63,051 nt of DNA from an uncultured Alistipes sp. (GCA_910587675.1 CAJUMU010000010.1:1-63051), one strand, 5' to 3'; numbered from the stretch's first letter, positions 43,747 through 53,602 are shown. A program made the numbers and translations. The notes: generated from the letters alone by a model not told the origin.

Positions 43747-45561
43747 ATGAAATTCGGACTTACATTCATATCGACGATCCTCCTCTCGGCGGTCGCTCTT
43801 GCAGTGCCGCGCGCGGAGTACCCGCGCCCGCAGTTCGAGCGCGCCGATTGGGTGAATCTCAACGGCGAGTGGAGTTTCGCGCTCGACCTTTCGGACTCGG
43901 GCCGCGACCGCAACTATTACGCGAGCAGGGGTTTCGACGGCAAGATCACCGTGCCGTTCGCTCCCGAGAGCGATCTTTCGGGCGTGGGCTACAAGGATTT
44001 CATCAACAGCGTGTGGTACCAGCGCACGATACGCATCCCCGCGGAGTGGGTCGGCAAGCGCGTGAAGCTCAATTTCGGCGCCGTTTACTATGAATCGGAG
44101 GTGTATATCGACGGCCGTTTCGTGGGGCGTCATTACGGAGGTTCGGATTCGTTCTCGTTCGATATAACCGATTATGTCGGCGACGGCGGCGAACACAGTC
44201 TGGTGGTGCATGCCGAGAGTCGTCTGCGCGACGGCGAGCAGCCCGGGGGCAAGCAATCGATGCTTCAGTATTCGCACGGTTGCAGCTACACCCGCACCAC
44301 GGGCATCTGGCAGACGGTGTGGATGGAGGCCGTGAACGAGTTCGGTCTGGAGCGCGTGCAGGTGCTGACCGATATCGACCTTAAGCAGCTTACGGTGATC
44401 CCGACCTATTACGGTTCGGCGAACGGCAATAGTCTGTCGGTGACGGTGAAGGATGGCGACAAGATCGTCGCCCGCGCCGAGTCGACGGCCGCGCAGGGCA
44501 TGCCGTTGGCGGTTTCGATCAAGAATCCCAAGTTGTGGAGCCCCGAATCGCCGTTCCTCTACGATGTGATTTACGAGGTGAAGAACGCCTCGGGCGAGGT
44601 GCTGGACCGCGTGGAGTCGTATGCGGGCATGCGCAAGATTCATATCGACGGCAACAAGATCTATCTCAATAACAAACCCTATTACCAGCGTCTGGTGCTC
44701 GATCAGGGATTCTATCCCGACGGCGTGTGGACGGCTCCTTCCGACGAGGCGTTGCGCCGCGATATCGAGATGTCGAAGGAGGCGGGTTTCAACGGCGCGC
44801 GTCTGCACCAGAAGGTCTTCGAGGAGCGTTTCCACTACTGGGCCGACAAACTCGGCTATCTGGTGTGGGGCGAGATGGCGTCGTGGGACAAGAATTACAA
44901 TCTGGTGGGAGCCGCCCGCAATTTCCTTTCGGAGTGGAGCAACATCGTGGTGCGCGACCGCAACCACCCCGCGTTGGTGGTGTGGACTCCGTTCAACGAG
45001 GAGTGGGGCACCCCGTCGAACGAGGCGGGCCGCTTCATGACCGACGTTTACGACGAGACGCGTCGTCTCGATCCCTCGCGCCCGGTGAATACCGTGAGCG
45101 GCGGTCTGTACGTGATTTCCGATTTCTGCACCGCCCACAATTACGAGCAGGATGGCGAGAAGCTGCATAGGATCCTCTTCGACGGCGAGAATTTTTACCA
45201 GCCGCAGGGTCCTGACCGCGGTTTCGAGCGCGCGATTCTAAAGTTGCGTTACGACGGCCGCGTACCCTATATTTTGGATGAGTTCGGCGGCATAAAGTGC
45301 GCCGAGACGCAGCCCGAGAGCGGCAATTCGTGGGGTTACGGCGACGCCGCGCCCACGCGCGAGGACTTCTACAAGCGTCTCGAGGCGCAGGTGAAGGCCA
45401 TCGTGGACCACAGCGACAAGATTTGCGGGTTCTGCTACACGCAGCTCACCGACGTGGAGCAGGAGCAGAACGGCGTATACTATTACGACCGCGGCAGCAA
45501 GTTCGATATGAAGCGCGTGAGCGACATATTCCGAATGAAGGCCGAGGGGTACGAGCAATAG
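43747..45561 (+). CDS. Glycoside hydrolase family 2 enzyme (first tandem copy)
   Basis: 604 residues with a short signal peptide. The GH2 sugar-binding jelly-roll domain (about 20-190; YPRPQFERADWVNLNGEW, TRTTGIWQTVWMEAV), the immunoglobulin-like domain and the TIM barrel are in order. The likely acid/base is Glu418 in WTPFNEEWG and the nucleophile Glu512 in LDEFGG. GH2 enzymes include beta-galactosidases, glucuronidases and mannosidases; the galactose genes downstream favour a galactoside. At 604 residues it is shorter than LacZ and lacks C-terminal extra domains. The second copy at 45615 is clearly paralogous, with long near-identical stretches. Confidence 0.93.
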   Translation: MKFGLTFISTILLSAVALAVPRAEYPRPQFERADWVNLNGEWSFALDLSDSGRDRNYYASRGFDGKITVPFAPESDLSGVGYKDFINSVWYQRTIRIPAEWVGKRVKLNFGAVYYESEVYIDGRFVGRHYGGSDSFSFDITDYVGDGGEHSLVVHAESRLRDGEQPGGKQSMLQYSHGCSYTRTTGIWQTVWMEAVNEFGLERVQVLTDIDLKQLTVIPTYYGSANGNSLSVTVKDGDKIVARAESTAAQGMPLAVSIKNPKLWSPESPFLYDVIYEVKNASGEVLDRVESYAGMRKIHIDGNKIYLNNKPYYQRLVLDQGFYPDGVWTAPSDEALRRDIEMSKEAGFNGARLHQKVFEERFHYWADKLGYLVWGEMASWDKNYNLVGAARNFLSEWSNIVVRDRNHPALVVWTPFNEEWGTPSNEAGRFMTDVYDETRRLDPSRPVNTVSGGLYVISDFCTAHNYEQDGEKLHRILFDGENFYQPQGPDRGFERAILKLRYDGRVPYILDEFGGIKCAETQPESGNSWGYGDAAPTREDFYKRLEAQVKAIVDHSDKICGFCYTQLTDVEQEQNGVYYYDRGSKFDMKRVSDIFRMKAEGYEQ

Positions 45562-45614
45562 GCGTCGCGAATGATATTTACGTATTTATTAACCGATTTA
45601 AAGATAGCGAATAG

Positions 45615-47471
45615 ATGAAGATGAAATTTTTGGCGGCCGCCGCGGCCCTTATGTGTTGGGCGGGCGCGCAGGCGCAACCGCGCGCCGAGTATCCCCGTCC
45701 GCAGTTCGAACGCGCGGAGTGGGTCAATCTCAACGGCGAGTGGAGTTATACATTGGATCCCGTCAAGACGGGTTGGGAGCGCGGTCTGAAAGACAGCCGC
45801 GGATTCGACGGCAAGATAACGGTGCCGTTCGCTCCCGAGAGCGAACTCTCGGGCGTCGGCCACAAGGAGTTCATACCCTGTATATGGTACCAGCGCGAAA
45901 TCACGGTGCCCGCCTCGTGGGAGGGCAAGGACGTGCTGTTGAACTTCGGCGCGGTGTATTACGAGTCGGAGATCTACGTCGACGGCAAGTTCGTCGACCG
46001 CCACTTCGGCGGGTCGGACTCGTTCACGGTGGATATTACCAAGTTCGTCAAGGCGGGCGGAACGCACTCGCTGGTCGTGAACGCCAAGAGCGATCTTCGC
46101 GGCCGCATGCAGTCGGCGGGCAAGCAGTCGTTGCGTCACGGTCCTTTCGAGTGCATGTACACGCGTACGACGGGCATCTGGCAGACGGTGTGGATGGAGG
46201 CCGTGGCTCCGAGCGGAATCGCGCGCGTCAAGTACGTGACCGACATAGACCGCGGCGAGGTGTCGATGGAGATGACCATGCGCCGCAACGCCGCGGGCAA
46301 CGAGCTTACGGTGAGCGTTCTCGACGGCGGCAAGGTGGTGGCGCGCAACACGGCGCCCGTGGCGTCGGGTTCGGTGGTTACGCTGCCGATCAAGAAGGCC
46401 AAGCTGTGGAGCCCCGAATCGCCGTTCCTTTACGATGTGGTGTTCGAGCTGAAGGATGCCGCGGGCAAGACGGTCGATCGCGCCGAGTCCTATTTCGGCA
46501 TGCGCAAGATCCACACCGAGGGCAATAAGATCTATCTCAACAACGAACCCTACTACCAGCGTCTGGTGCTCGATCAGGGCTTCTATCCCGACGGTATCTG
46601 GACGGCTCCTTCGGACGAGGCTCTGAAGCGCGATATCGAACTCTCGATGGCCGCGGGCTTCAACGGCGCGCGTCTGCACCAGAAGGTCTTCGAGGAGCGT
46701 TTCTACTATTGGGCCGACAAGCTGGGTTATCTGACGTGGGGCGAGGCTCCGAGCTGGGGTCTGGATGCCAACGACGTCGAGGCCGCCCGCAACTTCATCT
46801 CCGAGTGGCGCAATCTGGTGGTTCGCGACATGAACCATCCGTCGCTGGTTACGTGGACTCCGTTCAACGAGGAGTTCTGGCCCGACGAGACTCAGTATCC
46901 GCGCTTCGTAACGGATATCTACACCCTCACTAAGCAGCTCGACCCCTCGCGTCCGATCAATACGGTGAGCGGCGGAATCCATATCAAGACCGACATCTGG
47001 ACCGAGCACCACTATGAGCAGGATCCCGAGCGTCTGCGCGATATCATCTACAACGGCGGCAAGATGTTCGTCCGCGCTCCCGAGGTGCAGGCCCGTCTGC
47101 GCGGCAACGTGGGCTTCAACCGTCCCGTGCTGAACGATCCCTATGCGTTCCCCACCTATGAGGGCGACATACCTTATATTCTCGACGAGTTCGGCGGCAT
47201 CAAGTGCATGGAGGCGAACCCCGCCAAAGACGGCGCATGGGGTTACGGCGACGCGGCGCAGACCAAGGAGGATTTCTACAAACGTCTCGAAGGTCAGGTG
47301 CGCGTATTGCTGGAGATGAACGACAAGATGTGGGGCTACTGCTACACGCAGCTCACCGACGTGGAGCAGGAGCAGAACGGCGTGTATTATTACGACCGCA
47401 CGAGCAAGTACGATATGGACCGCATCCGCGCGATATTCCGCATGGAATTGCCCGCAAAGGATGCCGAGTAA
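45615..47471 (+). CDS. Glycoside hydrolase family 2 enzyme (second tandem copy)
   Basis: 618 residues with a signal peptide (KFLAAAAALMCWAGAQAQ). Domain order is as in the first copy, with acid/base Glu419 (TPFNEEFW) and nucleophile Glu525 (LDEFGG). The largest differences from the first copy are in the C-terminal barrel, where an insertion of about 13 residues (around ARLRGNVGFNRP) enlarges a loop. This could change substrate choice. It follows the first copy by 53 bases and is probably on the same transcript. Confidence 0.93.
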   Translation: MKMKFLAAAAALMCWAGAQAQPRAEYPRPQFERAEWVNLNGEWSYTLDPVKTGWERGLKDSRGFDGKITVPFAPESELSGVGHKEFIPCIWYQREITVPASWEGKDVLLNFGAVYYESEIYVDGKFVDRHFGGSDSFTVDITKFVKAGGTHSLVVNAKSDLRGRMQSAGKQSLRHGPFECMYTRTTGIWQTVWMEAVAPSGIARVKYVTDIDRGEVSMEMTMRRNAAGNELTVSVLDGGKVVARNTAPVASGSVVTLPIKKAKLWSPESPFLYDVVFELKDAAGKTVDRAESYFGMRKIHTEGNKIYLNNEPYYQRLVLDQGFYPDGIWTAPSDEALKRDIELSMAAGFNGARLHQKVFEERFYYWADKLGYLTWGEAPSWGLDANDVEAARNFISEWRNLVVRDMNHPSLVTWTPFNEEFWPDETQYPRFVTDIYTLTKQLDPSRPINTVSGGIHIKTDIWTEHHYEQDPERLRDIIYNGGKMFVRAPEVQARLRGNVGFNRPVLNDPYAFPTYEGDIPYILDEFGGIKCMEANPAKDGAWGYGDAAQTKEDFYKRLEGQVRVLLEMNDKMWGYCYTQLTDVEQEQNGVYYYDRTSKYDMDRIRAIFRMELPAKDAE

Positions 47472-47534
47472 CGAAAAAAAATGGAAACCATCTGTTTCCG
47501 GCTTGTAATGTAAATGCGGCTCTTCGGAGCCGCG

Positions 47535-47593
47535 CGAGCCGTAGCCTCGCCCCGCGAAGGCTCGCTGTCGCTTGCTCCGCAGGCTACGACTCG
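47535..47593. repeat. Intergenic palindromic repeat, copy C
   Basis: CGAGCC (47535-47540) pairs with GGCTCG (47559-47564), and GTAGCCT (47541-47547) pairs with AGGCTAC (47581-47587). Compared with copy A, both members of each pair have changed together (CGGGCC/GGCCCG and GCAGCCT/AGGCTGC), so pairing is kept. Just before it a hairpin GCGGCTC-TTCG-GAGCCGC (47516-47533) with a TTCG tetraloop may slow or end transcription between the GH2 genes and the mutarotase gene. Confidence 0.65.
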
Positions 47594-47651
47594 CACCCGC
47601 AAGCCCGAAACCGATAGTTCCGAAATGAAATATACAATATATTATGAAATT

Positions 47652-48788
47652 ATGAAAAGATTTGTTTTCGCCCTCGCCGCACTGGCTTTCGCAGCGGGAT
47701 GCTGCGGCGGAAAGTCGGATGCCGACGGGCTCGATCTGATGAAGGAGGAGAATTTCAAGGCCGTGGTCGACGGCAAGCCCGTGTCGCTCTACACGCTTAC
47801 CAACGGCGACCTGACCATGCAGGTGACCAACTTCGGCGCGCGCGTGGTGTCGCTGTGGACCCCCGACCGCGACGGTAAGATGGCCGACATAGTGTTGGGT
47901 TACGACAAACTCGACCGCTATGTCAACAATACGGGCGAGCGTTTTCTCGGCGCCGTGGTGGGCCGTGTGGCCAACCGCATCGACAGCGGCCGTTTCACGC
48001 TCGACGGCAAAGAGTACAACGCTCCGCAGAACAGCAACGGCCAGACCCTGCACGGCGGCAACCGCGGTGTGGACATGGTCGTGTGGGATGTGGTGGACGT
48101 CAAACCCAACGCGATCGTGCTGCACTATCTGGCGGCCGACGGCGAGGACGGTTTCCCGGGTAACCTCGACATTACCATGACCTACACCCTCACCCCCGAC
48201 AACGAGTTTCAGGTGCTCTATCTGGCCAAGACTGACGCTCCTACCGTCGTTAACATGTCGCACCACTCGTTCTTCAACCTCAAGGGCGAGGGCGGCGGCA
48301 CCATCGCCGACAATGTGCTGACCATCAAGGCCGATGCCATCACCCCCACCGACGAGCGTCTGATCCCCACGGGCGAGATACGCCCCGTCGAGGGCACGCC
48401 GTTCGATTTCCGCGAGCCGCACGTGATCGGCGAGCGTATCGATGCCGACGACGAGCAGCTCAAGAACGGTCGCGGTTACGACATGAACTGGGTTCTCGCG
48501 CGCGAGAACAACGGTCAGGTGGAGACGGTCGCCACGCTGTACGATCCCACGACGGGGCGTTGCATGGATGTGGCCACCGACCAGATCGGCATCCAGTTTT
48601 ACAGCGGCAACTTCTTCGACGGAACGTATAACGGCAAGTACGGCGAGCCTCTCCGTTTCCGCGAGTCGGTGGCTCTGGAGACGCAGAAGTTCCCCGACGC
48701 GCCCAACCACGACAACTTCCCGTCGATCGTGCTCAACCCCGACGAGACCTACTCGCAGGTATGTATATATAAGTTCTACACCAAATAA
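47652..48788 (+). CDS. galM: Galactose mutarotase (aldose 1-epimerase), lipoprotein
   Basis: 378 residues from the ATG at 47652. The signal peptide ends in a lipobox (AFAAGC), so the protein is probably anchored in a membrane facing the periplasm. GalM signatures are VTNFGARVVSLWTPDRDGK, GRVANRIDSGRF, QTLHGGNRG, NMSHHSFFNLKGEG (catalytic histidine) and the C-terminal VALETQKFPDAPN with the catalytic glutamate. It interconverts the alpha and beta forms of galactose released by the hydrolases, feeding galactokinase. It overlaps the next gene start by one base. Confidence 0.93.
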   Translation: MKRFVFALAALAFAAGCCGGKSDADGLDLMKEENFKAVVDGKPVSLYTLTNGDLTMQVTNFGARVVSLWTPDRDGKMADIVLGYDKLDRYVNNTGERFLGAVVGRVANRIDSGRFTLDGKEYNAPQNSNGQTLHGGNRGVDMVVWDVVDVKPNAIVLHYLAADGEDGFPGNLDITMTYTLTPDNEFQVLYLAKTDAPTVVNMSHHSFFNLKGEGGGTIADNVLTIKADAITPTDERLIPTGEIRPVEGTPFDFREPHVIGERIDADDEQLKNGRGYDMNWVLARENNGQVETVATLYDPTTGRCMDVATDQIGIQFYSGNFFDGTYNGKYGEPLRFRESVALETQKFPDAPNHDNFPSIVLNPDETYSQVCIYKFYTK

Positions 48789-50806
48789 TGCGCGCCATGA
48801 AACTCTTTTCGGCCGCGCTGATAGCCCTGTCGCTCTGCGGCTCGGTTGCGGCGCAGAACCGTTGGTCGATCATGCCCGACGGCAAGACCATACGCATGGA
48901 GGTCGGCGAGGCTACCGCGCCTCACGCCGACCACATCGAGATGAGCGGCAAGTTCATGGCCGTGGTCCTCTATTGGGACGTGGATAAGGAGGGCGTGTTC
49001 GGCGTCAACCGCTCGTTAGTGTTCCCCATGCTGCGCACCGTGCCCAACAACACCCACGGCAGCCTCATGTTCAAGAACGATCTGGACGTGACGTCGATGC
49101 TGCGAATCAATAACCGCCCCGTCGCGTTGCGAAGCCGTACGGTAGATCTTAACGGCGCGCTGACGGTGGTGTCGGATTACCGCGCGACCGACCGTTCGGG
49201 TCGCGCCACCGCGCTGGAGCTTACCCGCACGATATTCCCCTCGATGGAGCGACCGATGCTTTGCGAGCGTTACACGGTCCGCAATACGGGCGATAACTCT
49301 TACGCGTTGCAAATCCCCGAGATCTCGCAGTCCTATACGACCGATCCCGCTCGGGGCGTCGCCGGCAGTTACGTGATCCGCACCGACGTGCGGGGCGGCG
49401 GCGTTTACGAGCTGAAGTCCGGGCAGAGCGTCGATTTCTCGCTGACGGTTCAGGCTTACGTGAAGGGCGGCGAACCGATTGCGGCCGATGTCGATGCCGA
49501 GTATGCCGACCGCATGGCTTTCGTGCGTCACATGGACGAGAATCTGGTGCTCGACACCCCCGACGAGGTGATCGATACCGAATTCCGTTACGCCAAGATA
49601 CGCGCGAGCGAGAGCATCTGCAAGACCAAGGGCGGATATATGCACGCCCCGGGCGGCGAGAGCTACTATGCGGCCATCTGGGCCAACGACCAAGCCGAGT
49701 ACGTTAATCCCTTCTTCCCCTTTGCGGGTTACGAGGTGGGCAACGAGTCGGCGATCAACGCCTACCGCCACTTCGCGCGTTTCATGAACGACGAGTATAA
49801 ACCTATCCCGAGTTCTATCATCGCCGAGGGCGACGACATATGGAACGGCGCGGGCGACCGCGGCGACGGAGCCATGATCGCTTACGGCGCGGCGCGCTAT
49901 GCGCTCACGCGCGGCGATAGGGCCGAGGCCGAGGAGCTGTGGCCGCTCATCGAGTGGTGCTTGGAGTATTGCAAGCGTCAGATCAACGACAAGGGCGTGG
50001 TGAAGTCCGACCGCGACGAGCTGGAGGGACGTTTCCCCGCTGGCGACGCCAACCTCTGCACCTCGACGCTCTATTACGACGCGTTGCTGTCGGCCGCCTA
50101 TTTGGGCGAGTCGCTCGGCAAGAGCGCTTCGACGACGGCCGACTACCGCCGTCGCGCCAAGGCCATGCGCGCGGCCATCGAGTCGTACTTCGGCGCCAAC
50201 GTGAAGGGCTACGAGACCTATCGCTATTACGAGGGCAACGACATACTGCGTTCGTGGATCTGCATGCCCCTGATCGTGGGTATTTACGACCGCGCGGCCG
50301 CCACGATCGACGCTCTGTTCCGCTCGGACCTCTATACCACGGACGGCCTTCTGACGGCGCAGGGCAGCGAGACCTTTTGGGACCGCTCGACGCTCTACGC
50401 TCTGCGCGGAGGCTATGCGGCGGGATACCCCGACTTCATGACCGAGCAGCTGTCGTACTACTCGACCCGCCGCCTGCTGGGCGACCACGTTCCCTACCCC
50501 ATCGAGGCGTGGCCCGAGGGCAGCCAGCGCCACCTCTCGGCCGAGAGCGGACTCTACTGCCGCATCATCACCGAGGGCATGTTCGGCATCCGTCCCACGG
50601 GCATGCGCAGCTTCGAACTGAAGCCCGAGATCCCGTCGTATTGGGACTATGCGAACCTGAGCCATGTGCGCGCTTTCGGCAGCGACTTCGACATTCGCGT
50701 GAAGCGTCTGTCGGGCGACAAGCTGCGCGTGACGGTTGCGGAGCGCGGCGGCCGCGAGCAGAACTTCACCGTCAGAAGCGGCCGCACGATAAACGTGAAA
50801 CTTTAA
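48788..50806 (+). CDS. Secreted six-hairpin glycosidase-like protein
   Basis: 672 residues (669 if the ATG at 48797 is used). A signal peptide (MKLFSAALIALSLCGSVAAQ) is present. An N-terminal beta-sandwich covers about 25-250, and an alpha/alpha-six toroid follows (YMHAPGGESYYAAIWANDQAEYVNPFFPF, IAEGDDIWNGAGDRGDGAMIAYGAARYA, EAWPEGSQRHLSAESGLYC). Conserved acidic residues in WANDQAEY and EGDDIWNGAGDRGDG are candidate catalysts. This fold includes GH65, GH78 and GH95-like enzymes; I cannot set the family. Its place between galM and galK suggests release of galactose or a decorating sugar. Confidence 0.82.
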   Translation: MRAMKLFSAALIALSLCGSVAAQNRWSIMPDGKTIRMEVGEATAPHADHIEMSGKFMAVVLYWDVDKEGVFGVNRSLVFPMLRTVPNNTHGSLMFKNDLDVTSMLRINNRPVALRSRTVDLNGALTVVSDYRATDRSGRATALELTRTIFPSMERPMLCERYTVRNTGDNSYALQIPEISQSYTTDPARGVAGSYVIRTDVRGGGVYELKSGQSVDFSLTVQAYVKGGEPIAADVDAEYADRMAFVRHMDENLVLDTPDEVIDTEFRYAKIRASESICKTKGGYMHAPGGESYYAAIWANDQAEYVNPFFPFAGYEVGNESAINAYRHFARFMNDEYKPIPSSIIAEGDDIWNGAGDRGDGAMIAYGAARYALTRGDRAEAEELWPLIEWCLEYCKRQINDKGVVKSDRDELEGRFPAGDANLCTSTLYYDALLSAAYLGESLGKSASTTADYRRRAKAMRAAIESYFGANVKGYETYRYYEGNDILRSWICMPLIVGIYDRAAATIDALFRSDLYTTDGLLTAQGSETFWDRSTLYALRGGYAAGYPDFMTEQLSYYSTRRLLGDHVPYPIEAWPEGSQRHLSAESGLYCRIITEGMFGIRPTGMRSFELKPEIPSYWDYANLSHVRAFGSDFDIRVKRLSGDKLRVTVAERGGREQNFTVRSGRTINVKL

Positions 50807-50833
50807 AACAAAAATACCTTAAACTATAACGCT

Positions 50834-51979
50834 ATGAACATTCAGTTAATTCGCGAGAAATTCGCCGAGCATTTCGGCAGCGCGGGCGAGTTGTACACTT
50901 CGCCCGGACGTATCAACCTTATCGGCGAGCACACCGATTATAACGGCGGCTTCGTATTCCCGGGAGCCATCGACAAGGGCATGGTGGCCGAGATCAAACC
51001 CAACGGGACGGACAAGATCCGCGCCTACTCGGTCGATTTGCAGGATTATGCCGAGTTCGGCCTTAACGAAGAGGACAAACCCGCGCAGTCGTGGGCGCGC
51101 TATATCTTCGGCGTGGCGCGCGAGATCTTGAAGCGCGGCGGCAAGGTCGAGGGCTTCGATACCGCGTTCTCGGGCGATGTGCCCCTCGGCGCGGGCATGT
51201 CGTCGTCGGCGGCTTTGGAGTCGACCTTCGCGTTCGCGTTGAACCACATCTATAACGACGACAAGATCGACAAGTTCGAGCTCGCCCGCATCGGTCAGTC
51301 TACCGAGCACAACTATTGCGGCGTGAACTGCGGCATCATGGACCAGTTCGCGTCGGTATTCGGCAAGAAGGGCAACCTGATGCGTCTCGACTGCCGCTCT
51401 ATGGAGTTCGCCTATTTCCCGTTCGATCCCGAGAAGTTCGGCTATCGTCTGGTGCTGCTCGACTCTGTGGTCAAGCACGAGCTGGTAGGCTCGCCCTATA
51501 ACAAGCGTCGCGAGTCGTGCGAGCGCGTGTCGAAGGTGCTTGGTCAGGAGACCCTGCGCGGCGCGACGATGGAGCAGCTGGACGCCGTGAAGGATCGGAT
51601 CTCGGAGGAGGATTACATGCGCGCCCGTTACGTCATTGGCGAGGAGCGTCGCGTGCTCGACGTATGCGCCGCTTTGGAGGCGGGCGATCTGGAGACCGTC
51701 GGCGAGCGTATGTACGAGACCCATTGGGGTATGTCGAAGGATTACGAAGTGAGCTGCGAGGAGCTGGACCTGCTGGCCACTATCGCCAAGGAGTGCGGCG
51801 TCACGGGTTCGCGCATCATGGGCGGCGGTTTCGGCGGCTGCACCATCAACTTGGTGAAAGCCGATCTGTACGACAAGTTCATCGCCACCGCCAAGGAGAA
51901 GTTCAACGCCGCTTACGGCCATGAACCCAAGGTTTACGATGTCGTGATTTCGGACGGAGCGCGCAAGTTGGACATGTAA
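50834..51979 (+). CDS. galK: Galactokinase
   Basis: 381 residues. GHMP-kinase signatures are all present: SPGRINLIGEHTDYNGGFVFPGAI (galactokinase signature), VPLGAGMSSSAALE (ATP-binding loop), CGVNCGIMDQFASVFG with the catalytic aspartate, and the C-terminal IMGGGFGGCTINLV. It phosphorylates alpha-galactose to galactose 1-phosphate in the cytoplasm. With galM before it, this is the strongest evidence that the operon handles galactosides. No galT is in the window. Confidence 0.96.
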   Translation: MNIQLIREKFAEHFGSAGELYTSPGRINLIGEHTDYNGGFVFPGAIDKGMVAEIKPNGTDKIRAYSVDLQDYAEFGLNEEDKPAQSWARYIFGVAREILKRGGKVEGFDTAFSGDVPLGAGMSSSAALESTFAFALNHIYNDDKIDKFELARIGQSTEHNYCGVNCGIMDQFASVFGKKGNLMRLDCRSMEFAYFPFDPEKFGYRLVLLDSVVKHELVGSPYNKRRESCERVSKVLGQETLRGATMEQLDAVKDRISEEDYMRARYVIGEERRVLDVCAALEAGDLETVGERMYETHWGMSKDYEVSCEELDLLATIAKECGVTGSRIMGGGFGGCTINLVKADLYDKFIATAKEKFNAAYGHEPKVYDVVISDGARKLDM

Positions 51980-51991
51980 CCCCGAACTACG

Positions 51992-53425
51992 ATGAAAAGA
52001 TTGTTATCGACGATCGTTGCCGTGTGCCTCTTCGGAGGCGCATCGGCAACGATCGTTTTGCCGAAAGTGCTGGGCAGCAACATGGTGCTGCAACAGCAGA
52101 GCGAGGTCAACCTGTGGGGCAAGGCCGAGCCGAACAGGAAAGTGACCGTCGAGGCGTCGTGGAGCGACGCCAAGATTCTTACCCGCAGCGATGCCGAGGG
52201 GCGTTGGGCCGTGAAGGTGGCCACTCCCGAAGCGTCGTTCGAACCCCGAAGCATAACCATCAGCGACGGCGAGAGCCTCACGCTCGACAATATCCTCATA
52301 GGCGAGGTGTGGGTGTGCTCGGGCCAGAGCAATATGGAGATGCCCGTGAAGGGATTCCCCGCCCAACCCGTCGAGAAGTCGTTGGACTACATTCTGTCGG
52401 GAGCCGAGGAGGCGAACAACATCCGTATGTTCACCGTGCAGCGCGCCCGTTCGTACGACGAGGAGCGCGAGGATTGCGAGGGCGGAGAGTGGCTTTGCGC
52501 CTCGCCGCGGAGCGTGGCCGACATGTCGGCCGTGTCGTATTTCTTCGCTCACGCGCTGACCCGCGCCGAGGGCGTTCCCGTTGGAGTGATAACGACCAAC
52601 TGGGGCGGCACGCGCGTCGAGTCGTGGATGCCGCTCGATGCGCTGAAAGATTGCGTCTCGGCGGAGCGTTACGAACAGAAGATCAACATGGGCGGCATTC
52701 GCCCGAGCGAACTCTATTGCGCCATGATCGCTCCGATACGCAATTTCACGGCGCGCGGTTTCCTGTGGTATCAGGGCGAGGCCAATCTGGGCGATATCGA
52801 CCATTACGACGATATGATGGCCCGCATGGTCCGTCAGTGGCGCGAGGATTGGGGTGACGAGACCGATTCCATGCCGTTCTACTATGCGCAGATCGCGCCT
52901 TACGTGTACGGCGGTTCGCGCGACACGGCCTATCCGCTTTTCGTGGAGACGCAGGTACGCGCTCTTAAGAAGATTCCCAACTGCGGCATGGCGGGCACGA
53001 CCGATATCGGCGCCGAACACTGCATACACCCTTCGAAGAAGTTCGAGGTGGGACAGCGTCTGGCCGCTTTGGCTTTGGCGCAGACGTACGGCCACGGCGG
53101 CTTCGAGGCCAAGGCTCCGCAAATGATGTCTTACGAGATCAAGGACGGCAAGGTGACCGTATGGCTCGCCAATGTGAACACGGGAGGCTTGAGCCCGTGG
53201 TACGGCGAGCCGATCGAGGGATTCGAGATCGCGGGCGCCGACCGCGTGTTCCGCAAGGCGCAGGCTTCGATCTCGGGCAACGGCGTGACGGTGTGGAGCG
53301 ACGAGGTGAAGGAGCCCGTGGCGGTGCGTTACGCGTTCCGAAACTACATACCTTGCAATCTGAAGAACGTATTCGGCATTCCCGCCGTTCCTTTCCGCAC
53401 CGACGACTGGAACGACGTGAAGTAG
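51992..53425 (+). CDS. Sialate O-acetylesterase-like SGNH esterase
   Basis: 477 residues with a signal peptide (MKRLLSTIVAVCLFGGASA). An N-terminal beta-sandwich (LPKVLGSNMVLQQQSEVNLWG) is followed by the SGNH hydrolase domain. The catalytic serine is in VCSGQSNMEMPV (about residue 112), the oxyanion-hole elements are TNWGGTRVESWM and WYQGEANLG, and the catalytic histidine is probably in EHCIHPSKK. Members remove acetyl groups from sialic acid or plant polysaccharides. Here it likely de-acetylates the galactose-containing substrate before hydrolysis. Last gene of the operon. Confidence 0.9.
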   Translation: MKRLLSTIVAVCLFGGASATIVLPKVLGSNMVLQQQSEVNLWGKAEPNRKVTVEASWSDAKILTRSDAEGRWAVKVATPEASFEPRSITISDGESLTLDNILIGEVWVCSGQSNMEMPVKGFPAQPVEKSLDYILSGAEEANNIRMFTVQRARSYDEEREDCEGGEWLCASPRSVADMSAVSYFFAHALTRAEGVPVGVITTNWGGTRVESWMPLDALKDCVSAERYEQKINMGGIRPSELYCAMIAPIRNFTARGFLWYQGEANLGDIDHYDDMMARMVRQWREDWGDETDSMPFYYAQIAPYVYGGSRDTAYPLFVETQVRALKKIPNCGMAGTTDIGAEHCIHPSKKFEVGQRLAALALAQTYGHGGFEAKAPQMMSYEIKDGKVTVWLANVNTGGLSPWYGEPIEGFEIAGADRVFRKAQASISGNGVTVWSDEVKEPVAVRYAFRNYIPCNLKNVFGIPAVPFRTDDWNDVK

Positions 53426-53461
53426 TGTATGCGTGAAATATCGACATCGCGAGCGATGTCG

Positions 53462-53534
53462 GCAGTTCGCCGCCGCCCCACGCGGCGGACTGCTGCTCGC
53501 CGAGGCTCGCGCAATCCTGCCGCCGACGGCGAAC
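53462..53534. repeat. Intergenic palindromic repeat, copy D (diverged)
   Basis: GCAGTTCGCCGC (53462-53473) pairs with GCGGCGGACTGC (53482-53493), one G-U pair. GTTCGCCG within the same arm can instead pair with CGGCGAAC at 53527-53534. The layout of near and far pairing partners and the shared CTGCTGCTC-like segment recall copies A to C, but the sequence is different. It lies in the 318-base gap between the esterase gene and bamD. Confidence 0.5.
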
Positions 53535-53574
53535 CGCGAGTGGTCGGGATATTACGCGGGTCGATAAACATATC

Positions 53575-53602
53575 ATTCCCCTCTTAAAGGAGGGGAATTT
53601 TT
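53575..53602 (+). terminator. Terminator of the galactoside operon
   Basis: ATTCCCCTC pairs with GAGGGGAAT around a 6-base loop, and the stem is followed by a T-run. Confidence 0.85.

Noticed and set aside
43663..45168. 501-codon minus-strand frame
   Set aside because: It lies wholly opposite the first GH2 gene and is rich in histidine, arginine and valine as expected for a shadow frame.
45483..48710. 1075-codon open frame on the minus strand
   Set aside because: It is antisense to the second GH2 gene and galM and has no domain-like composition.
49016..50665. 549-codon minus-strand frame
   Set aside because: It is antisense to the six-hairpin glycosidase gene and shows no recognisable motif.
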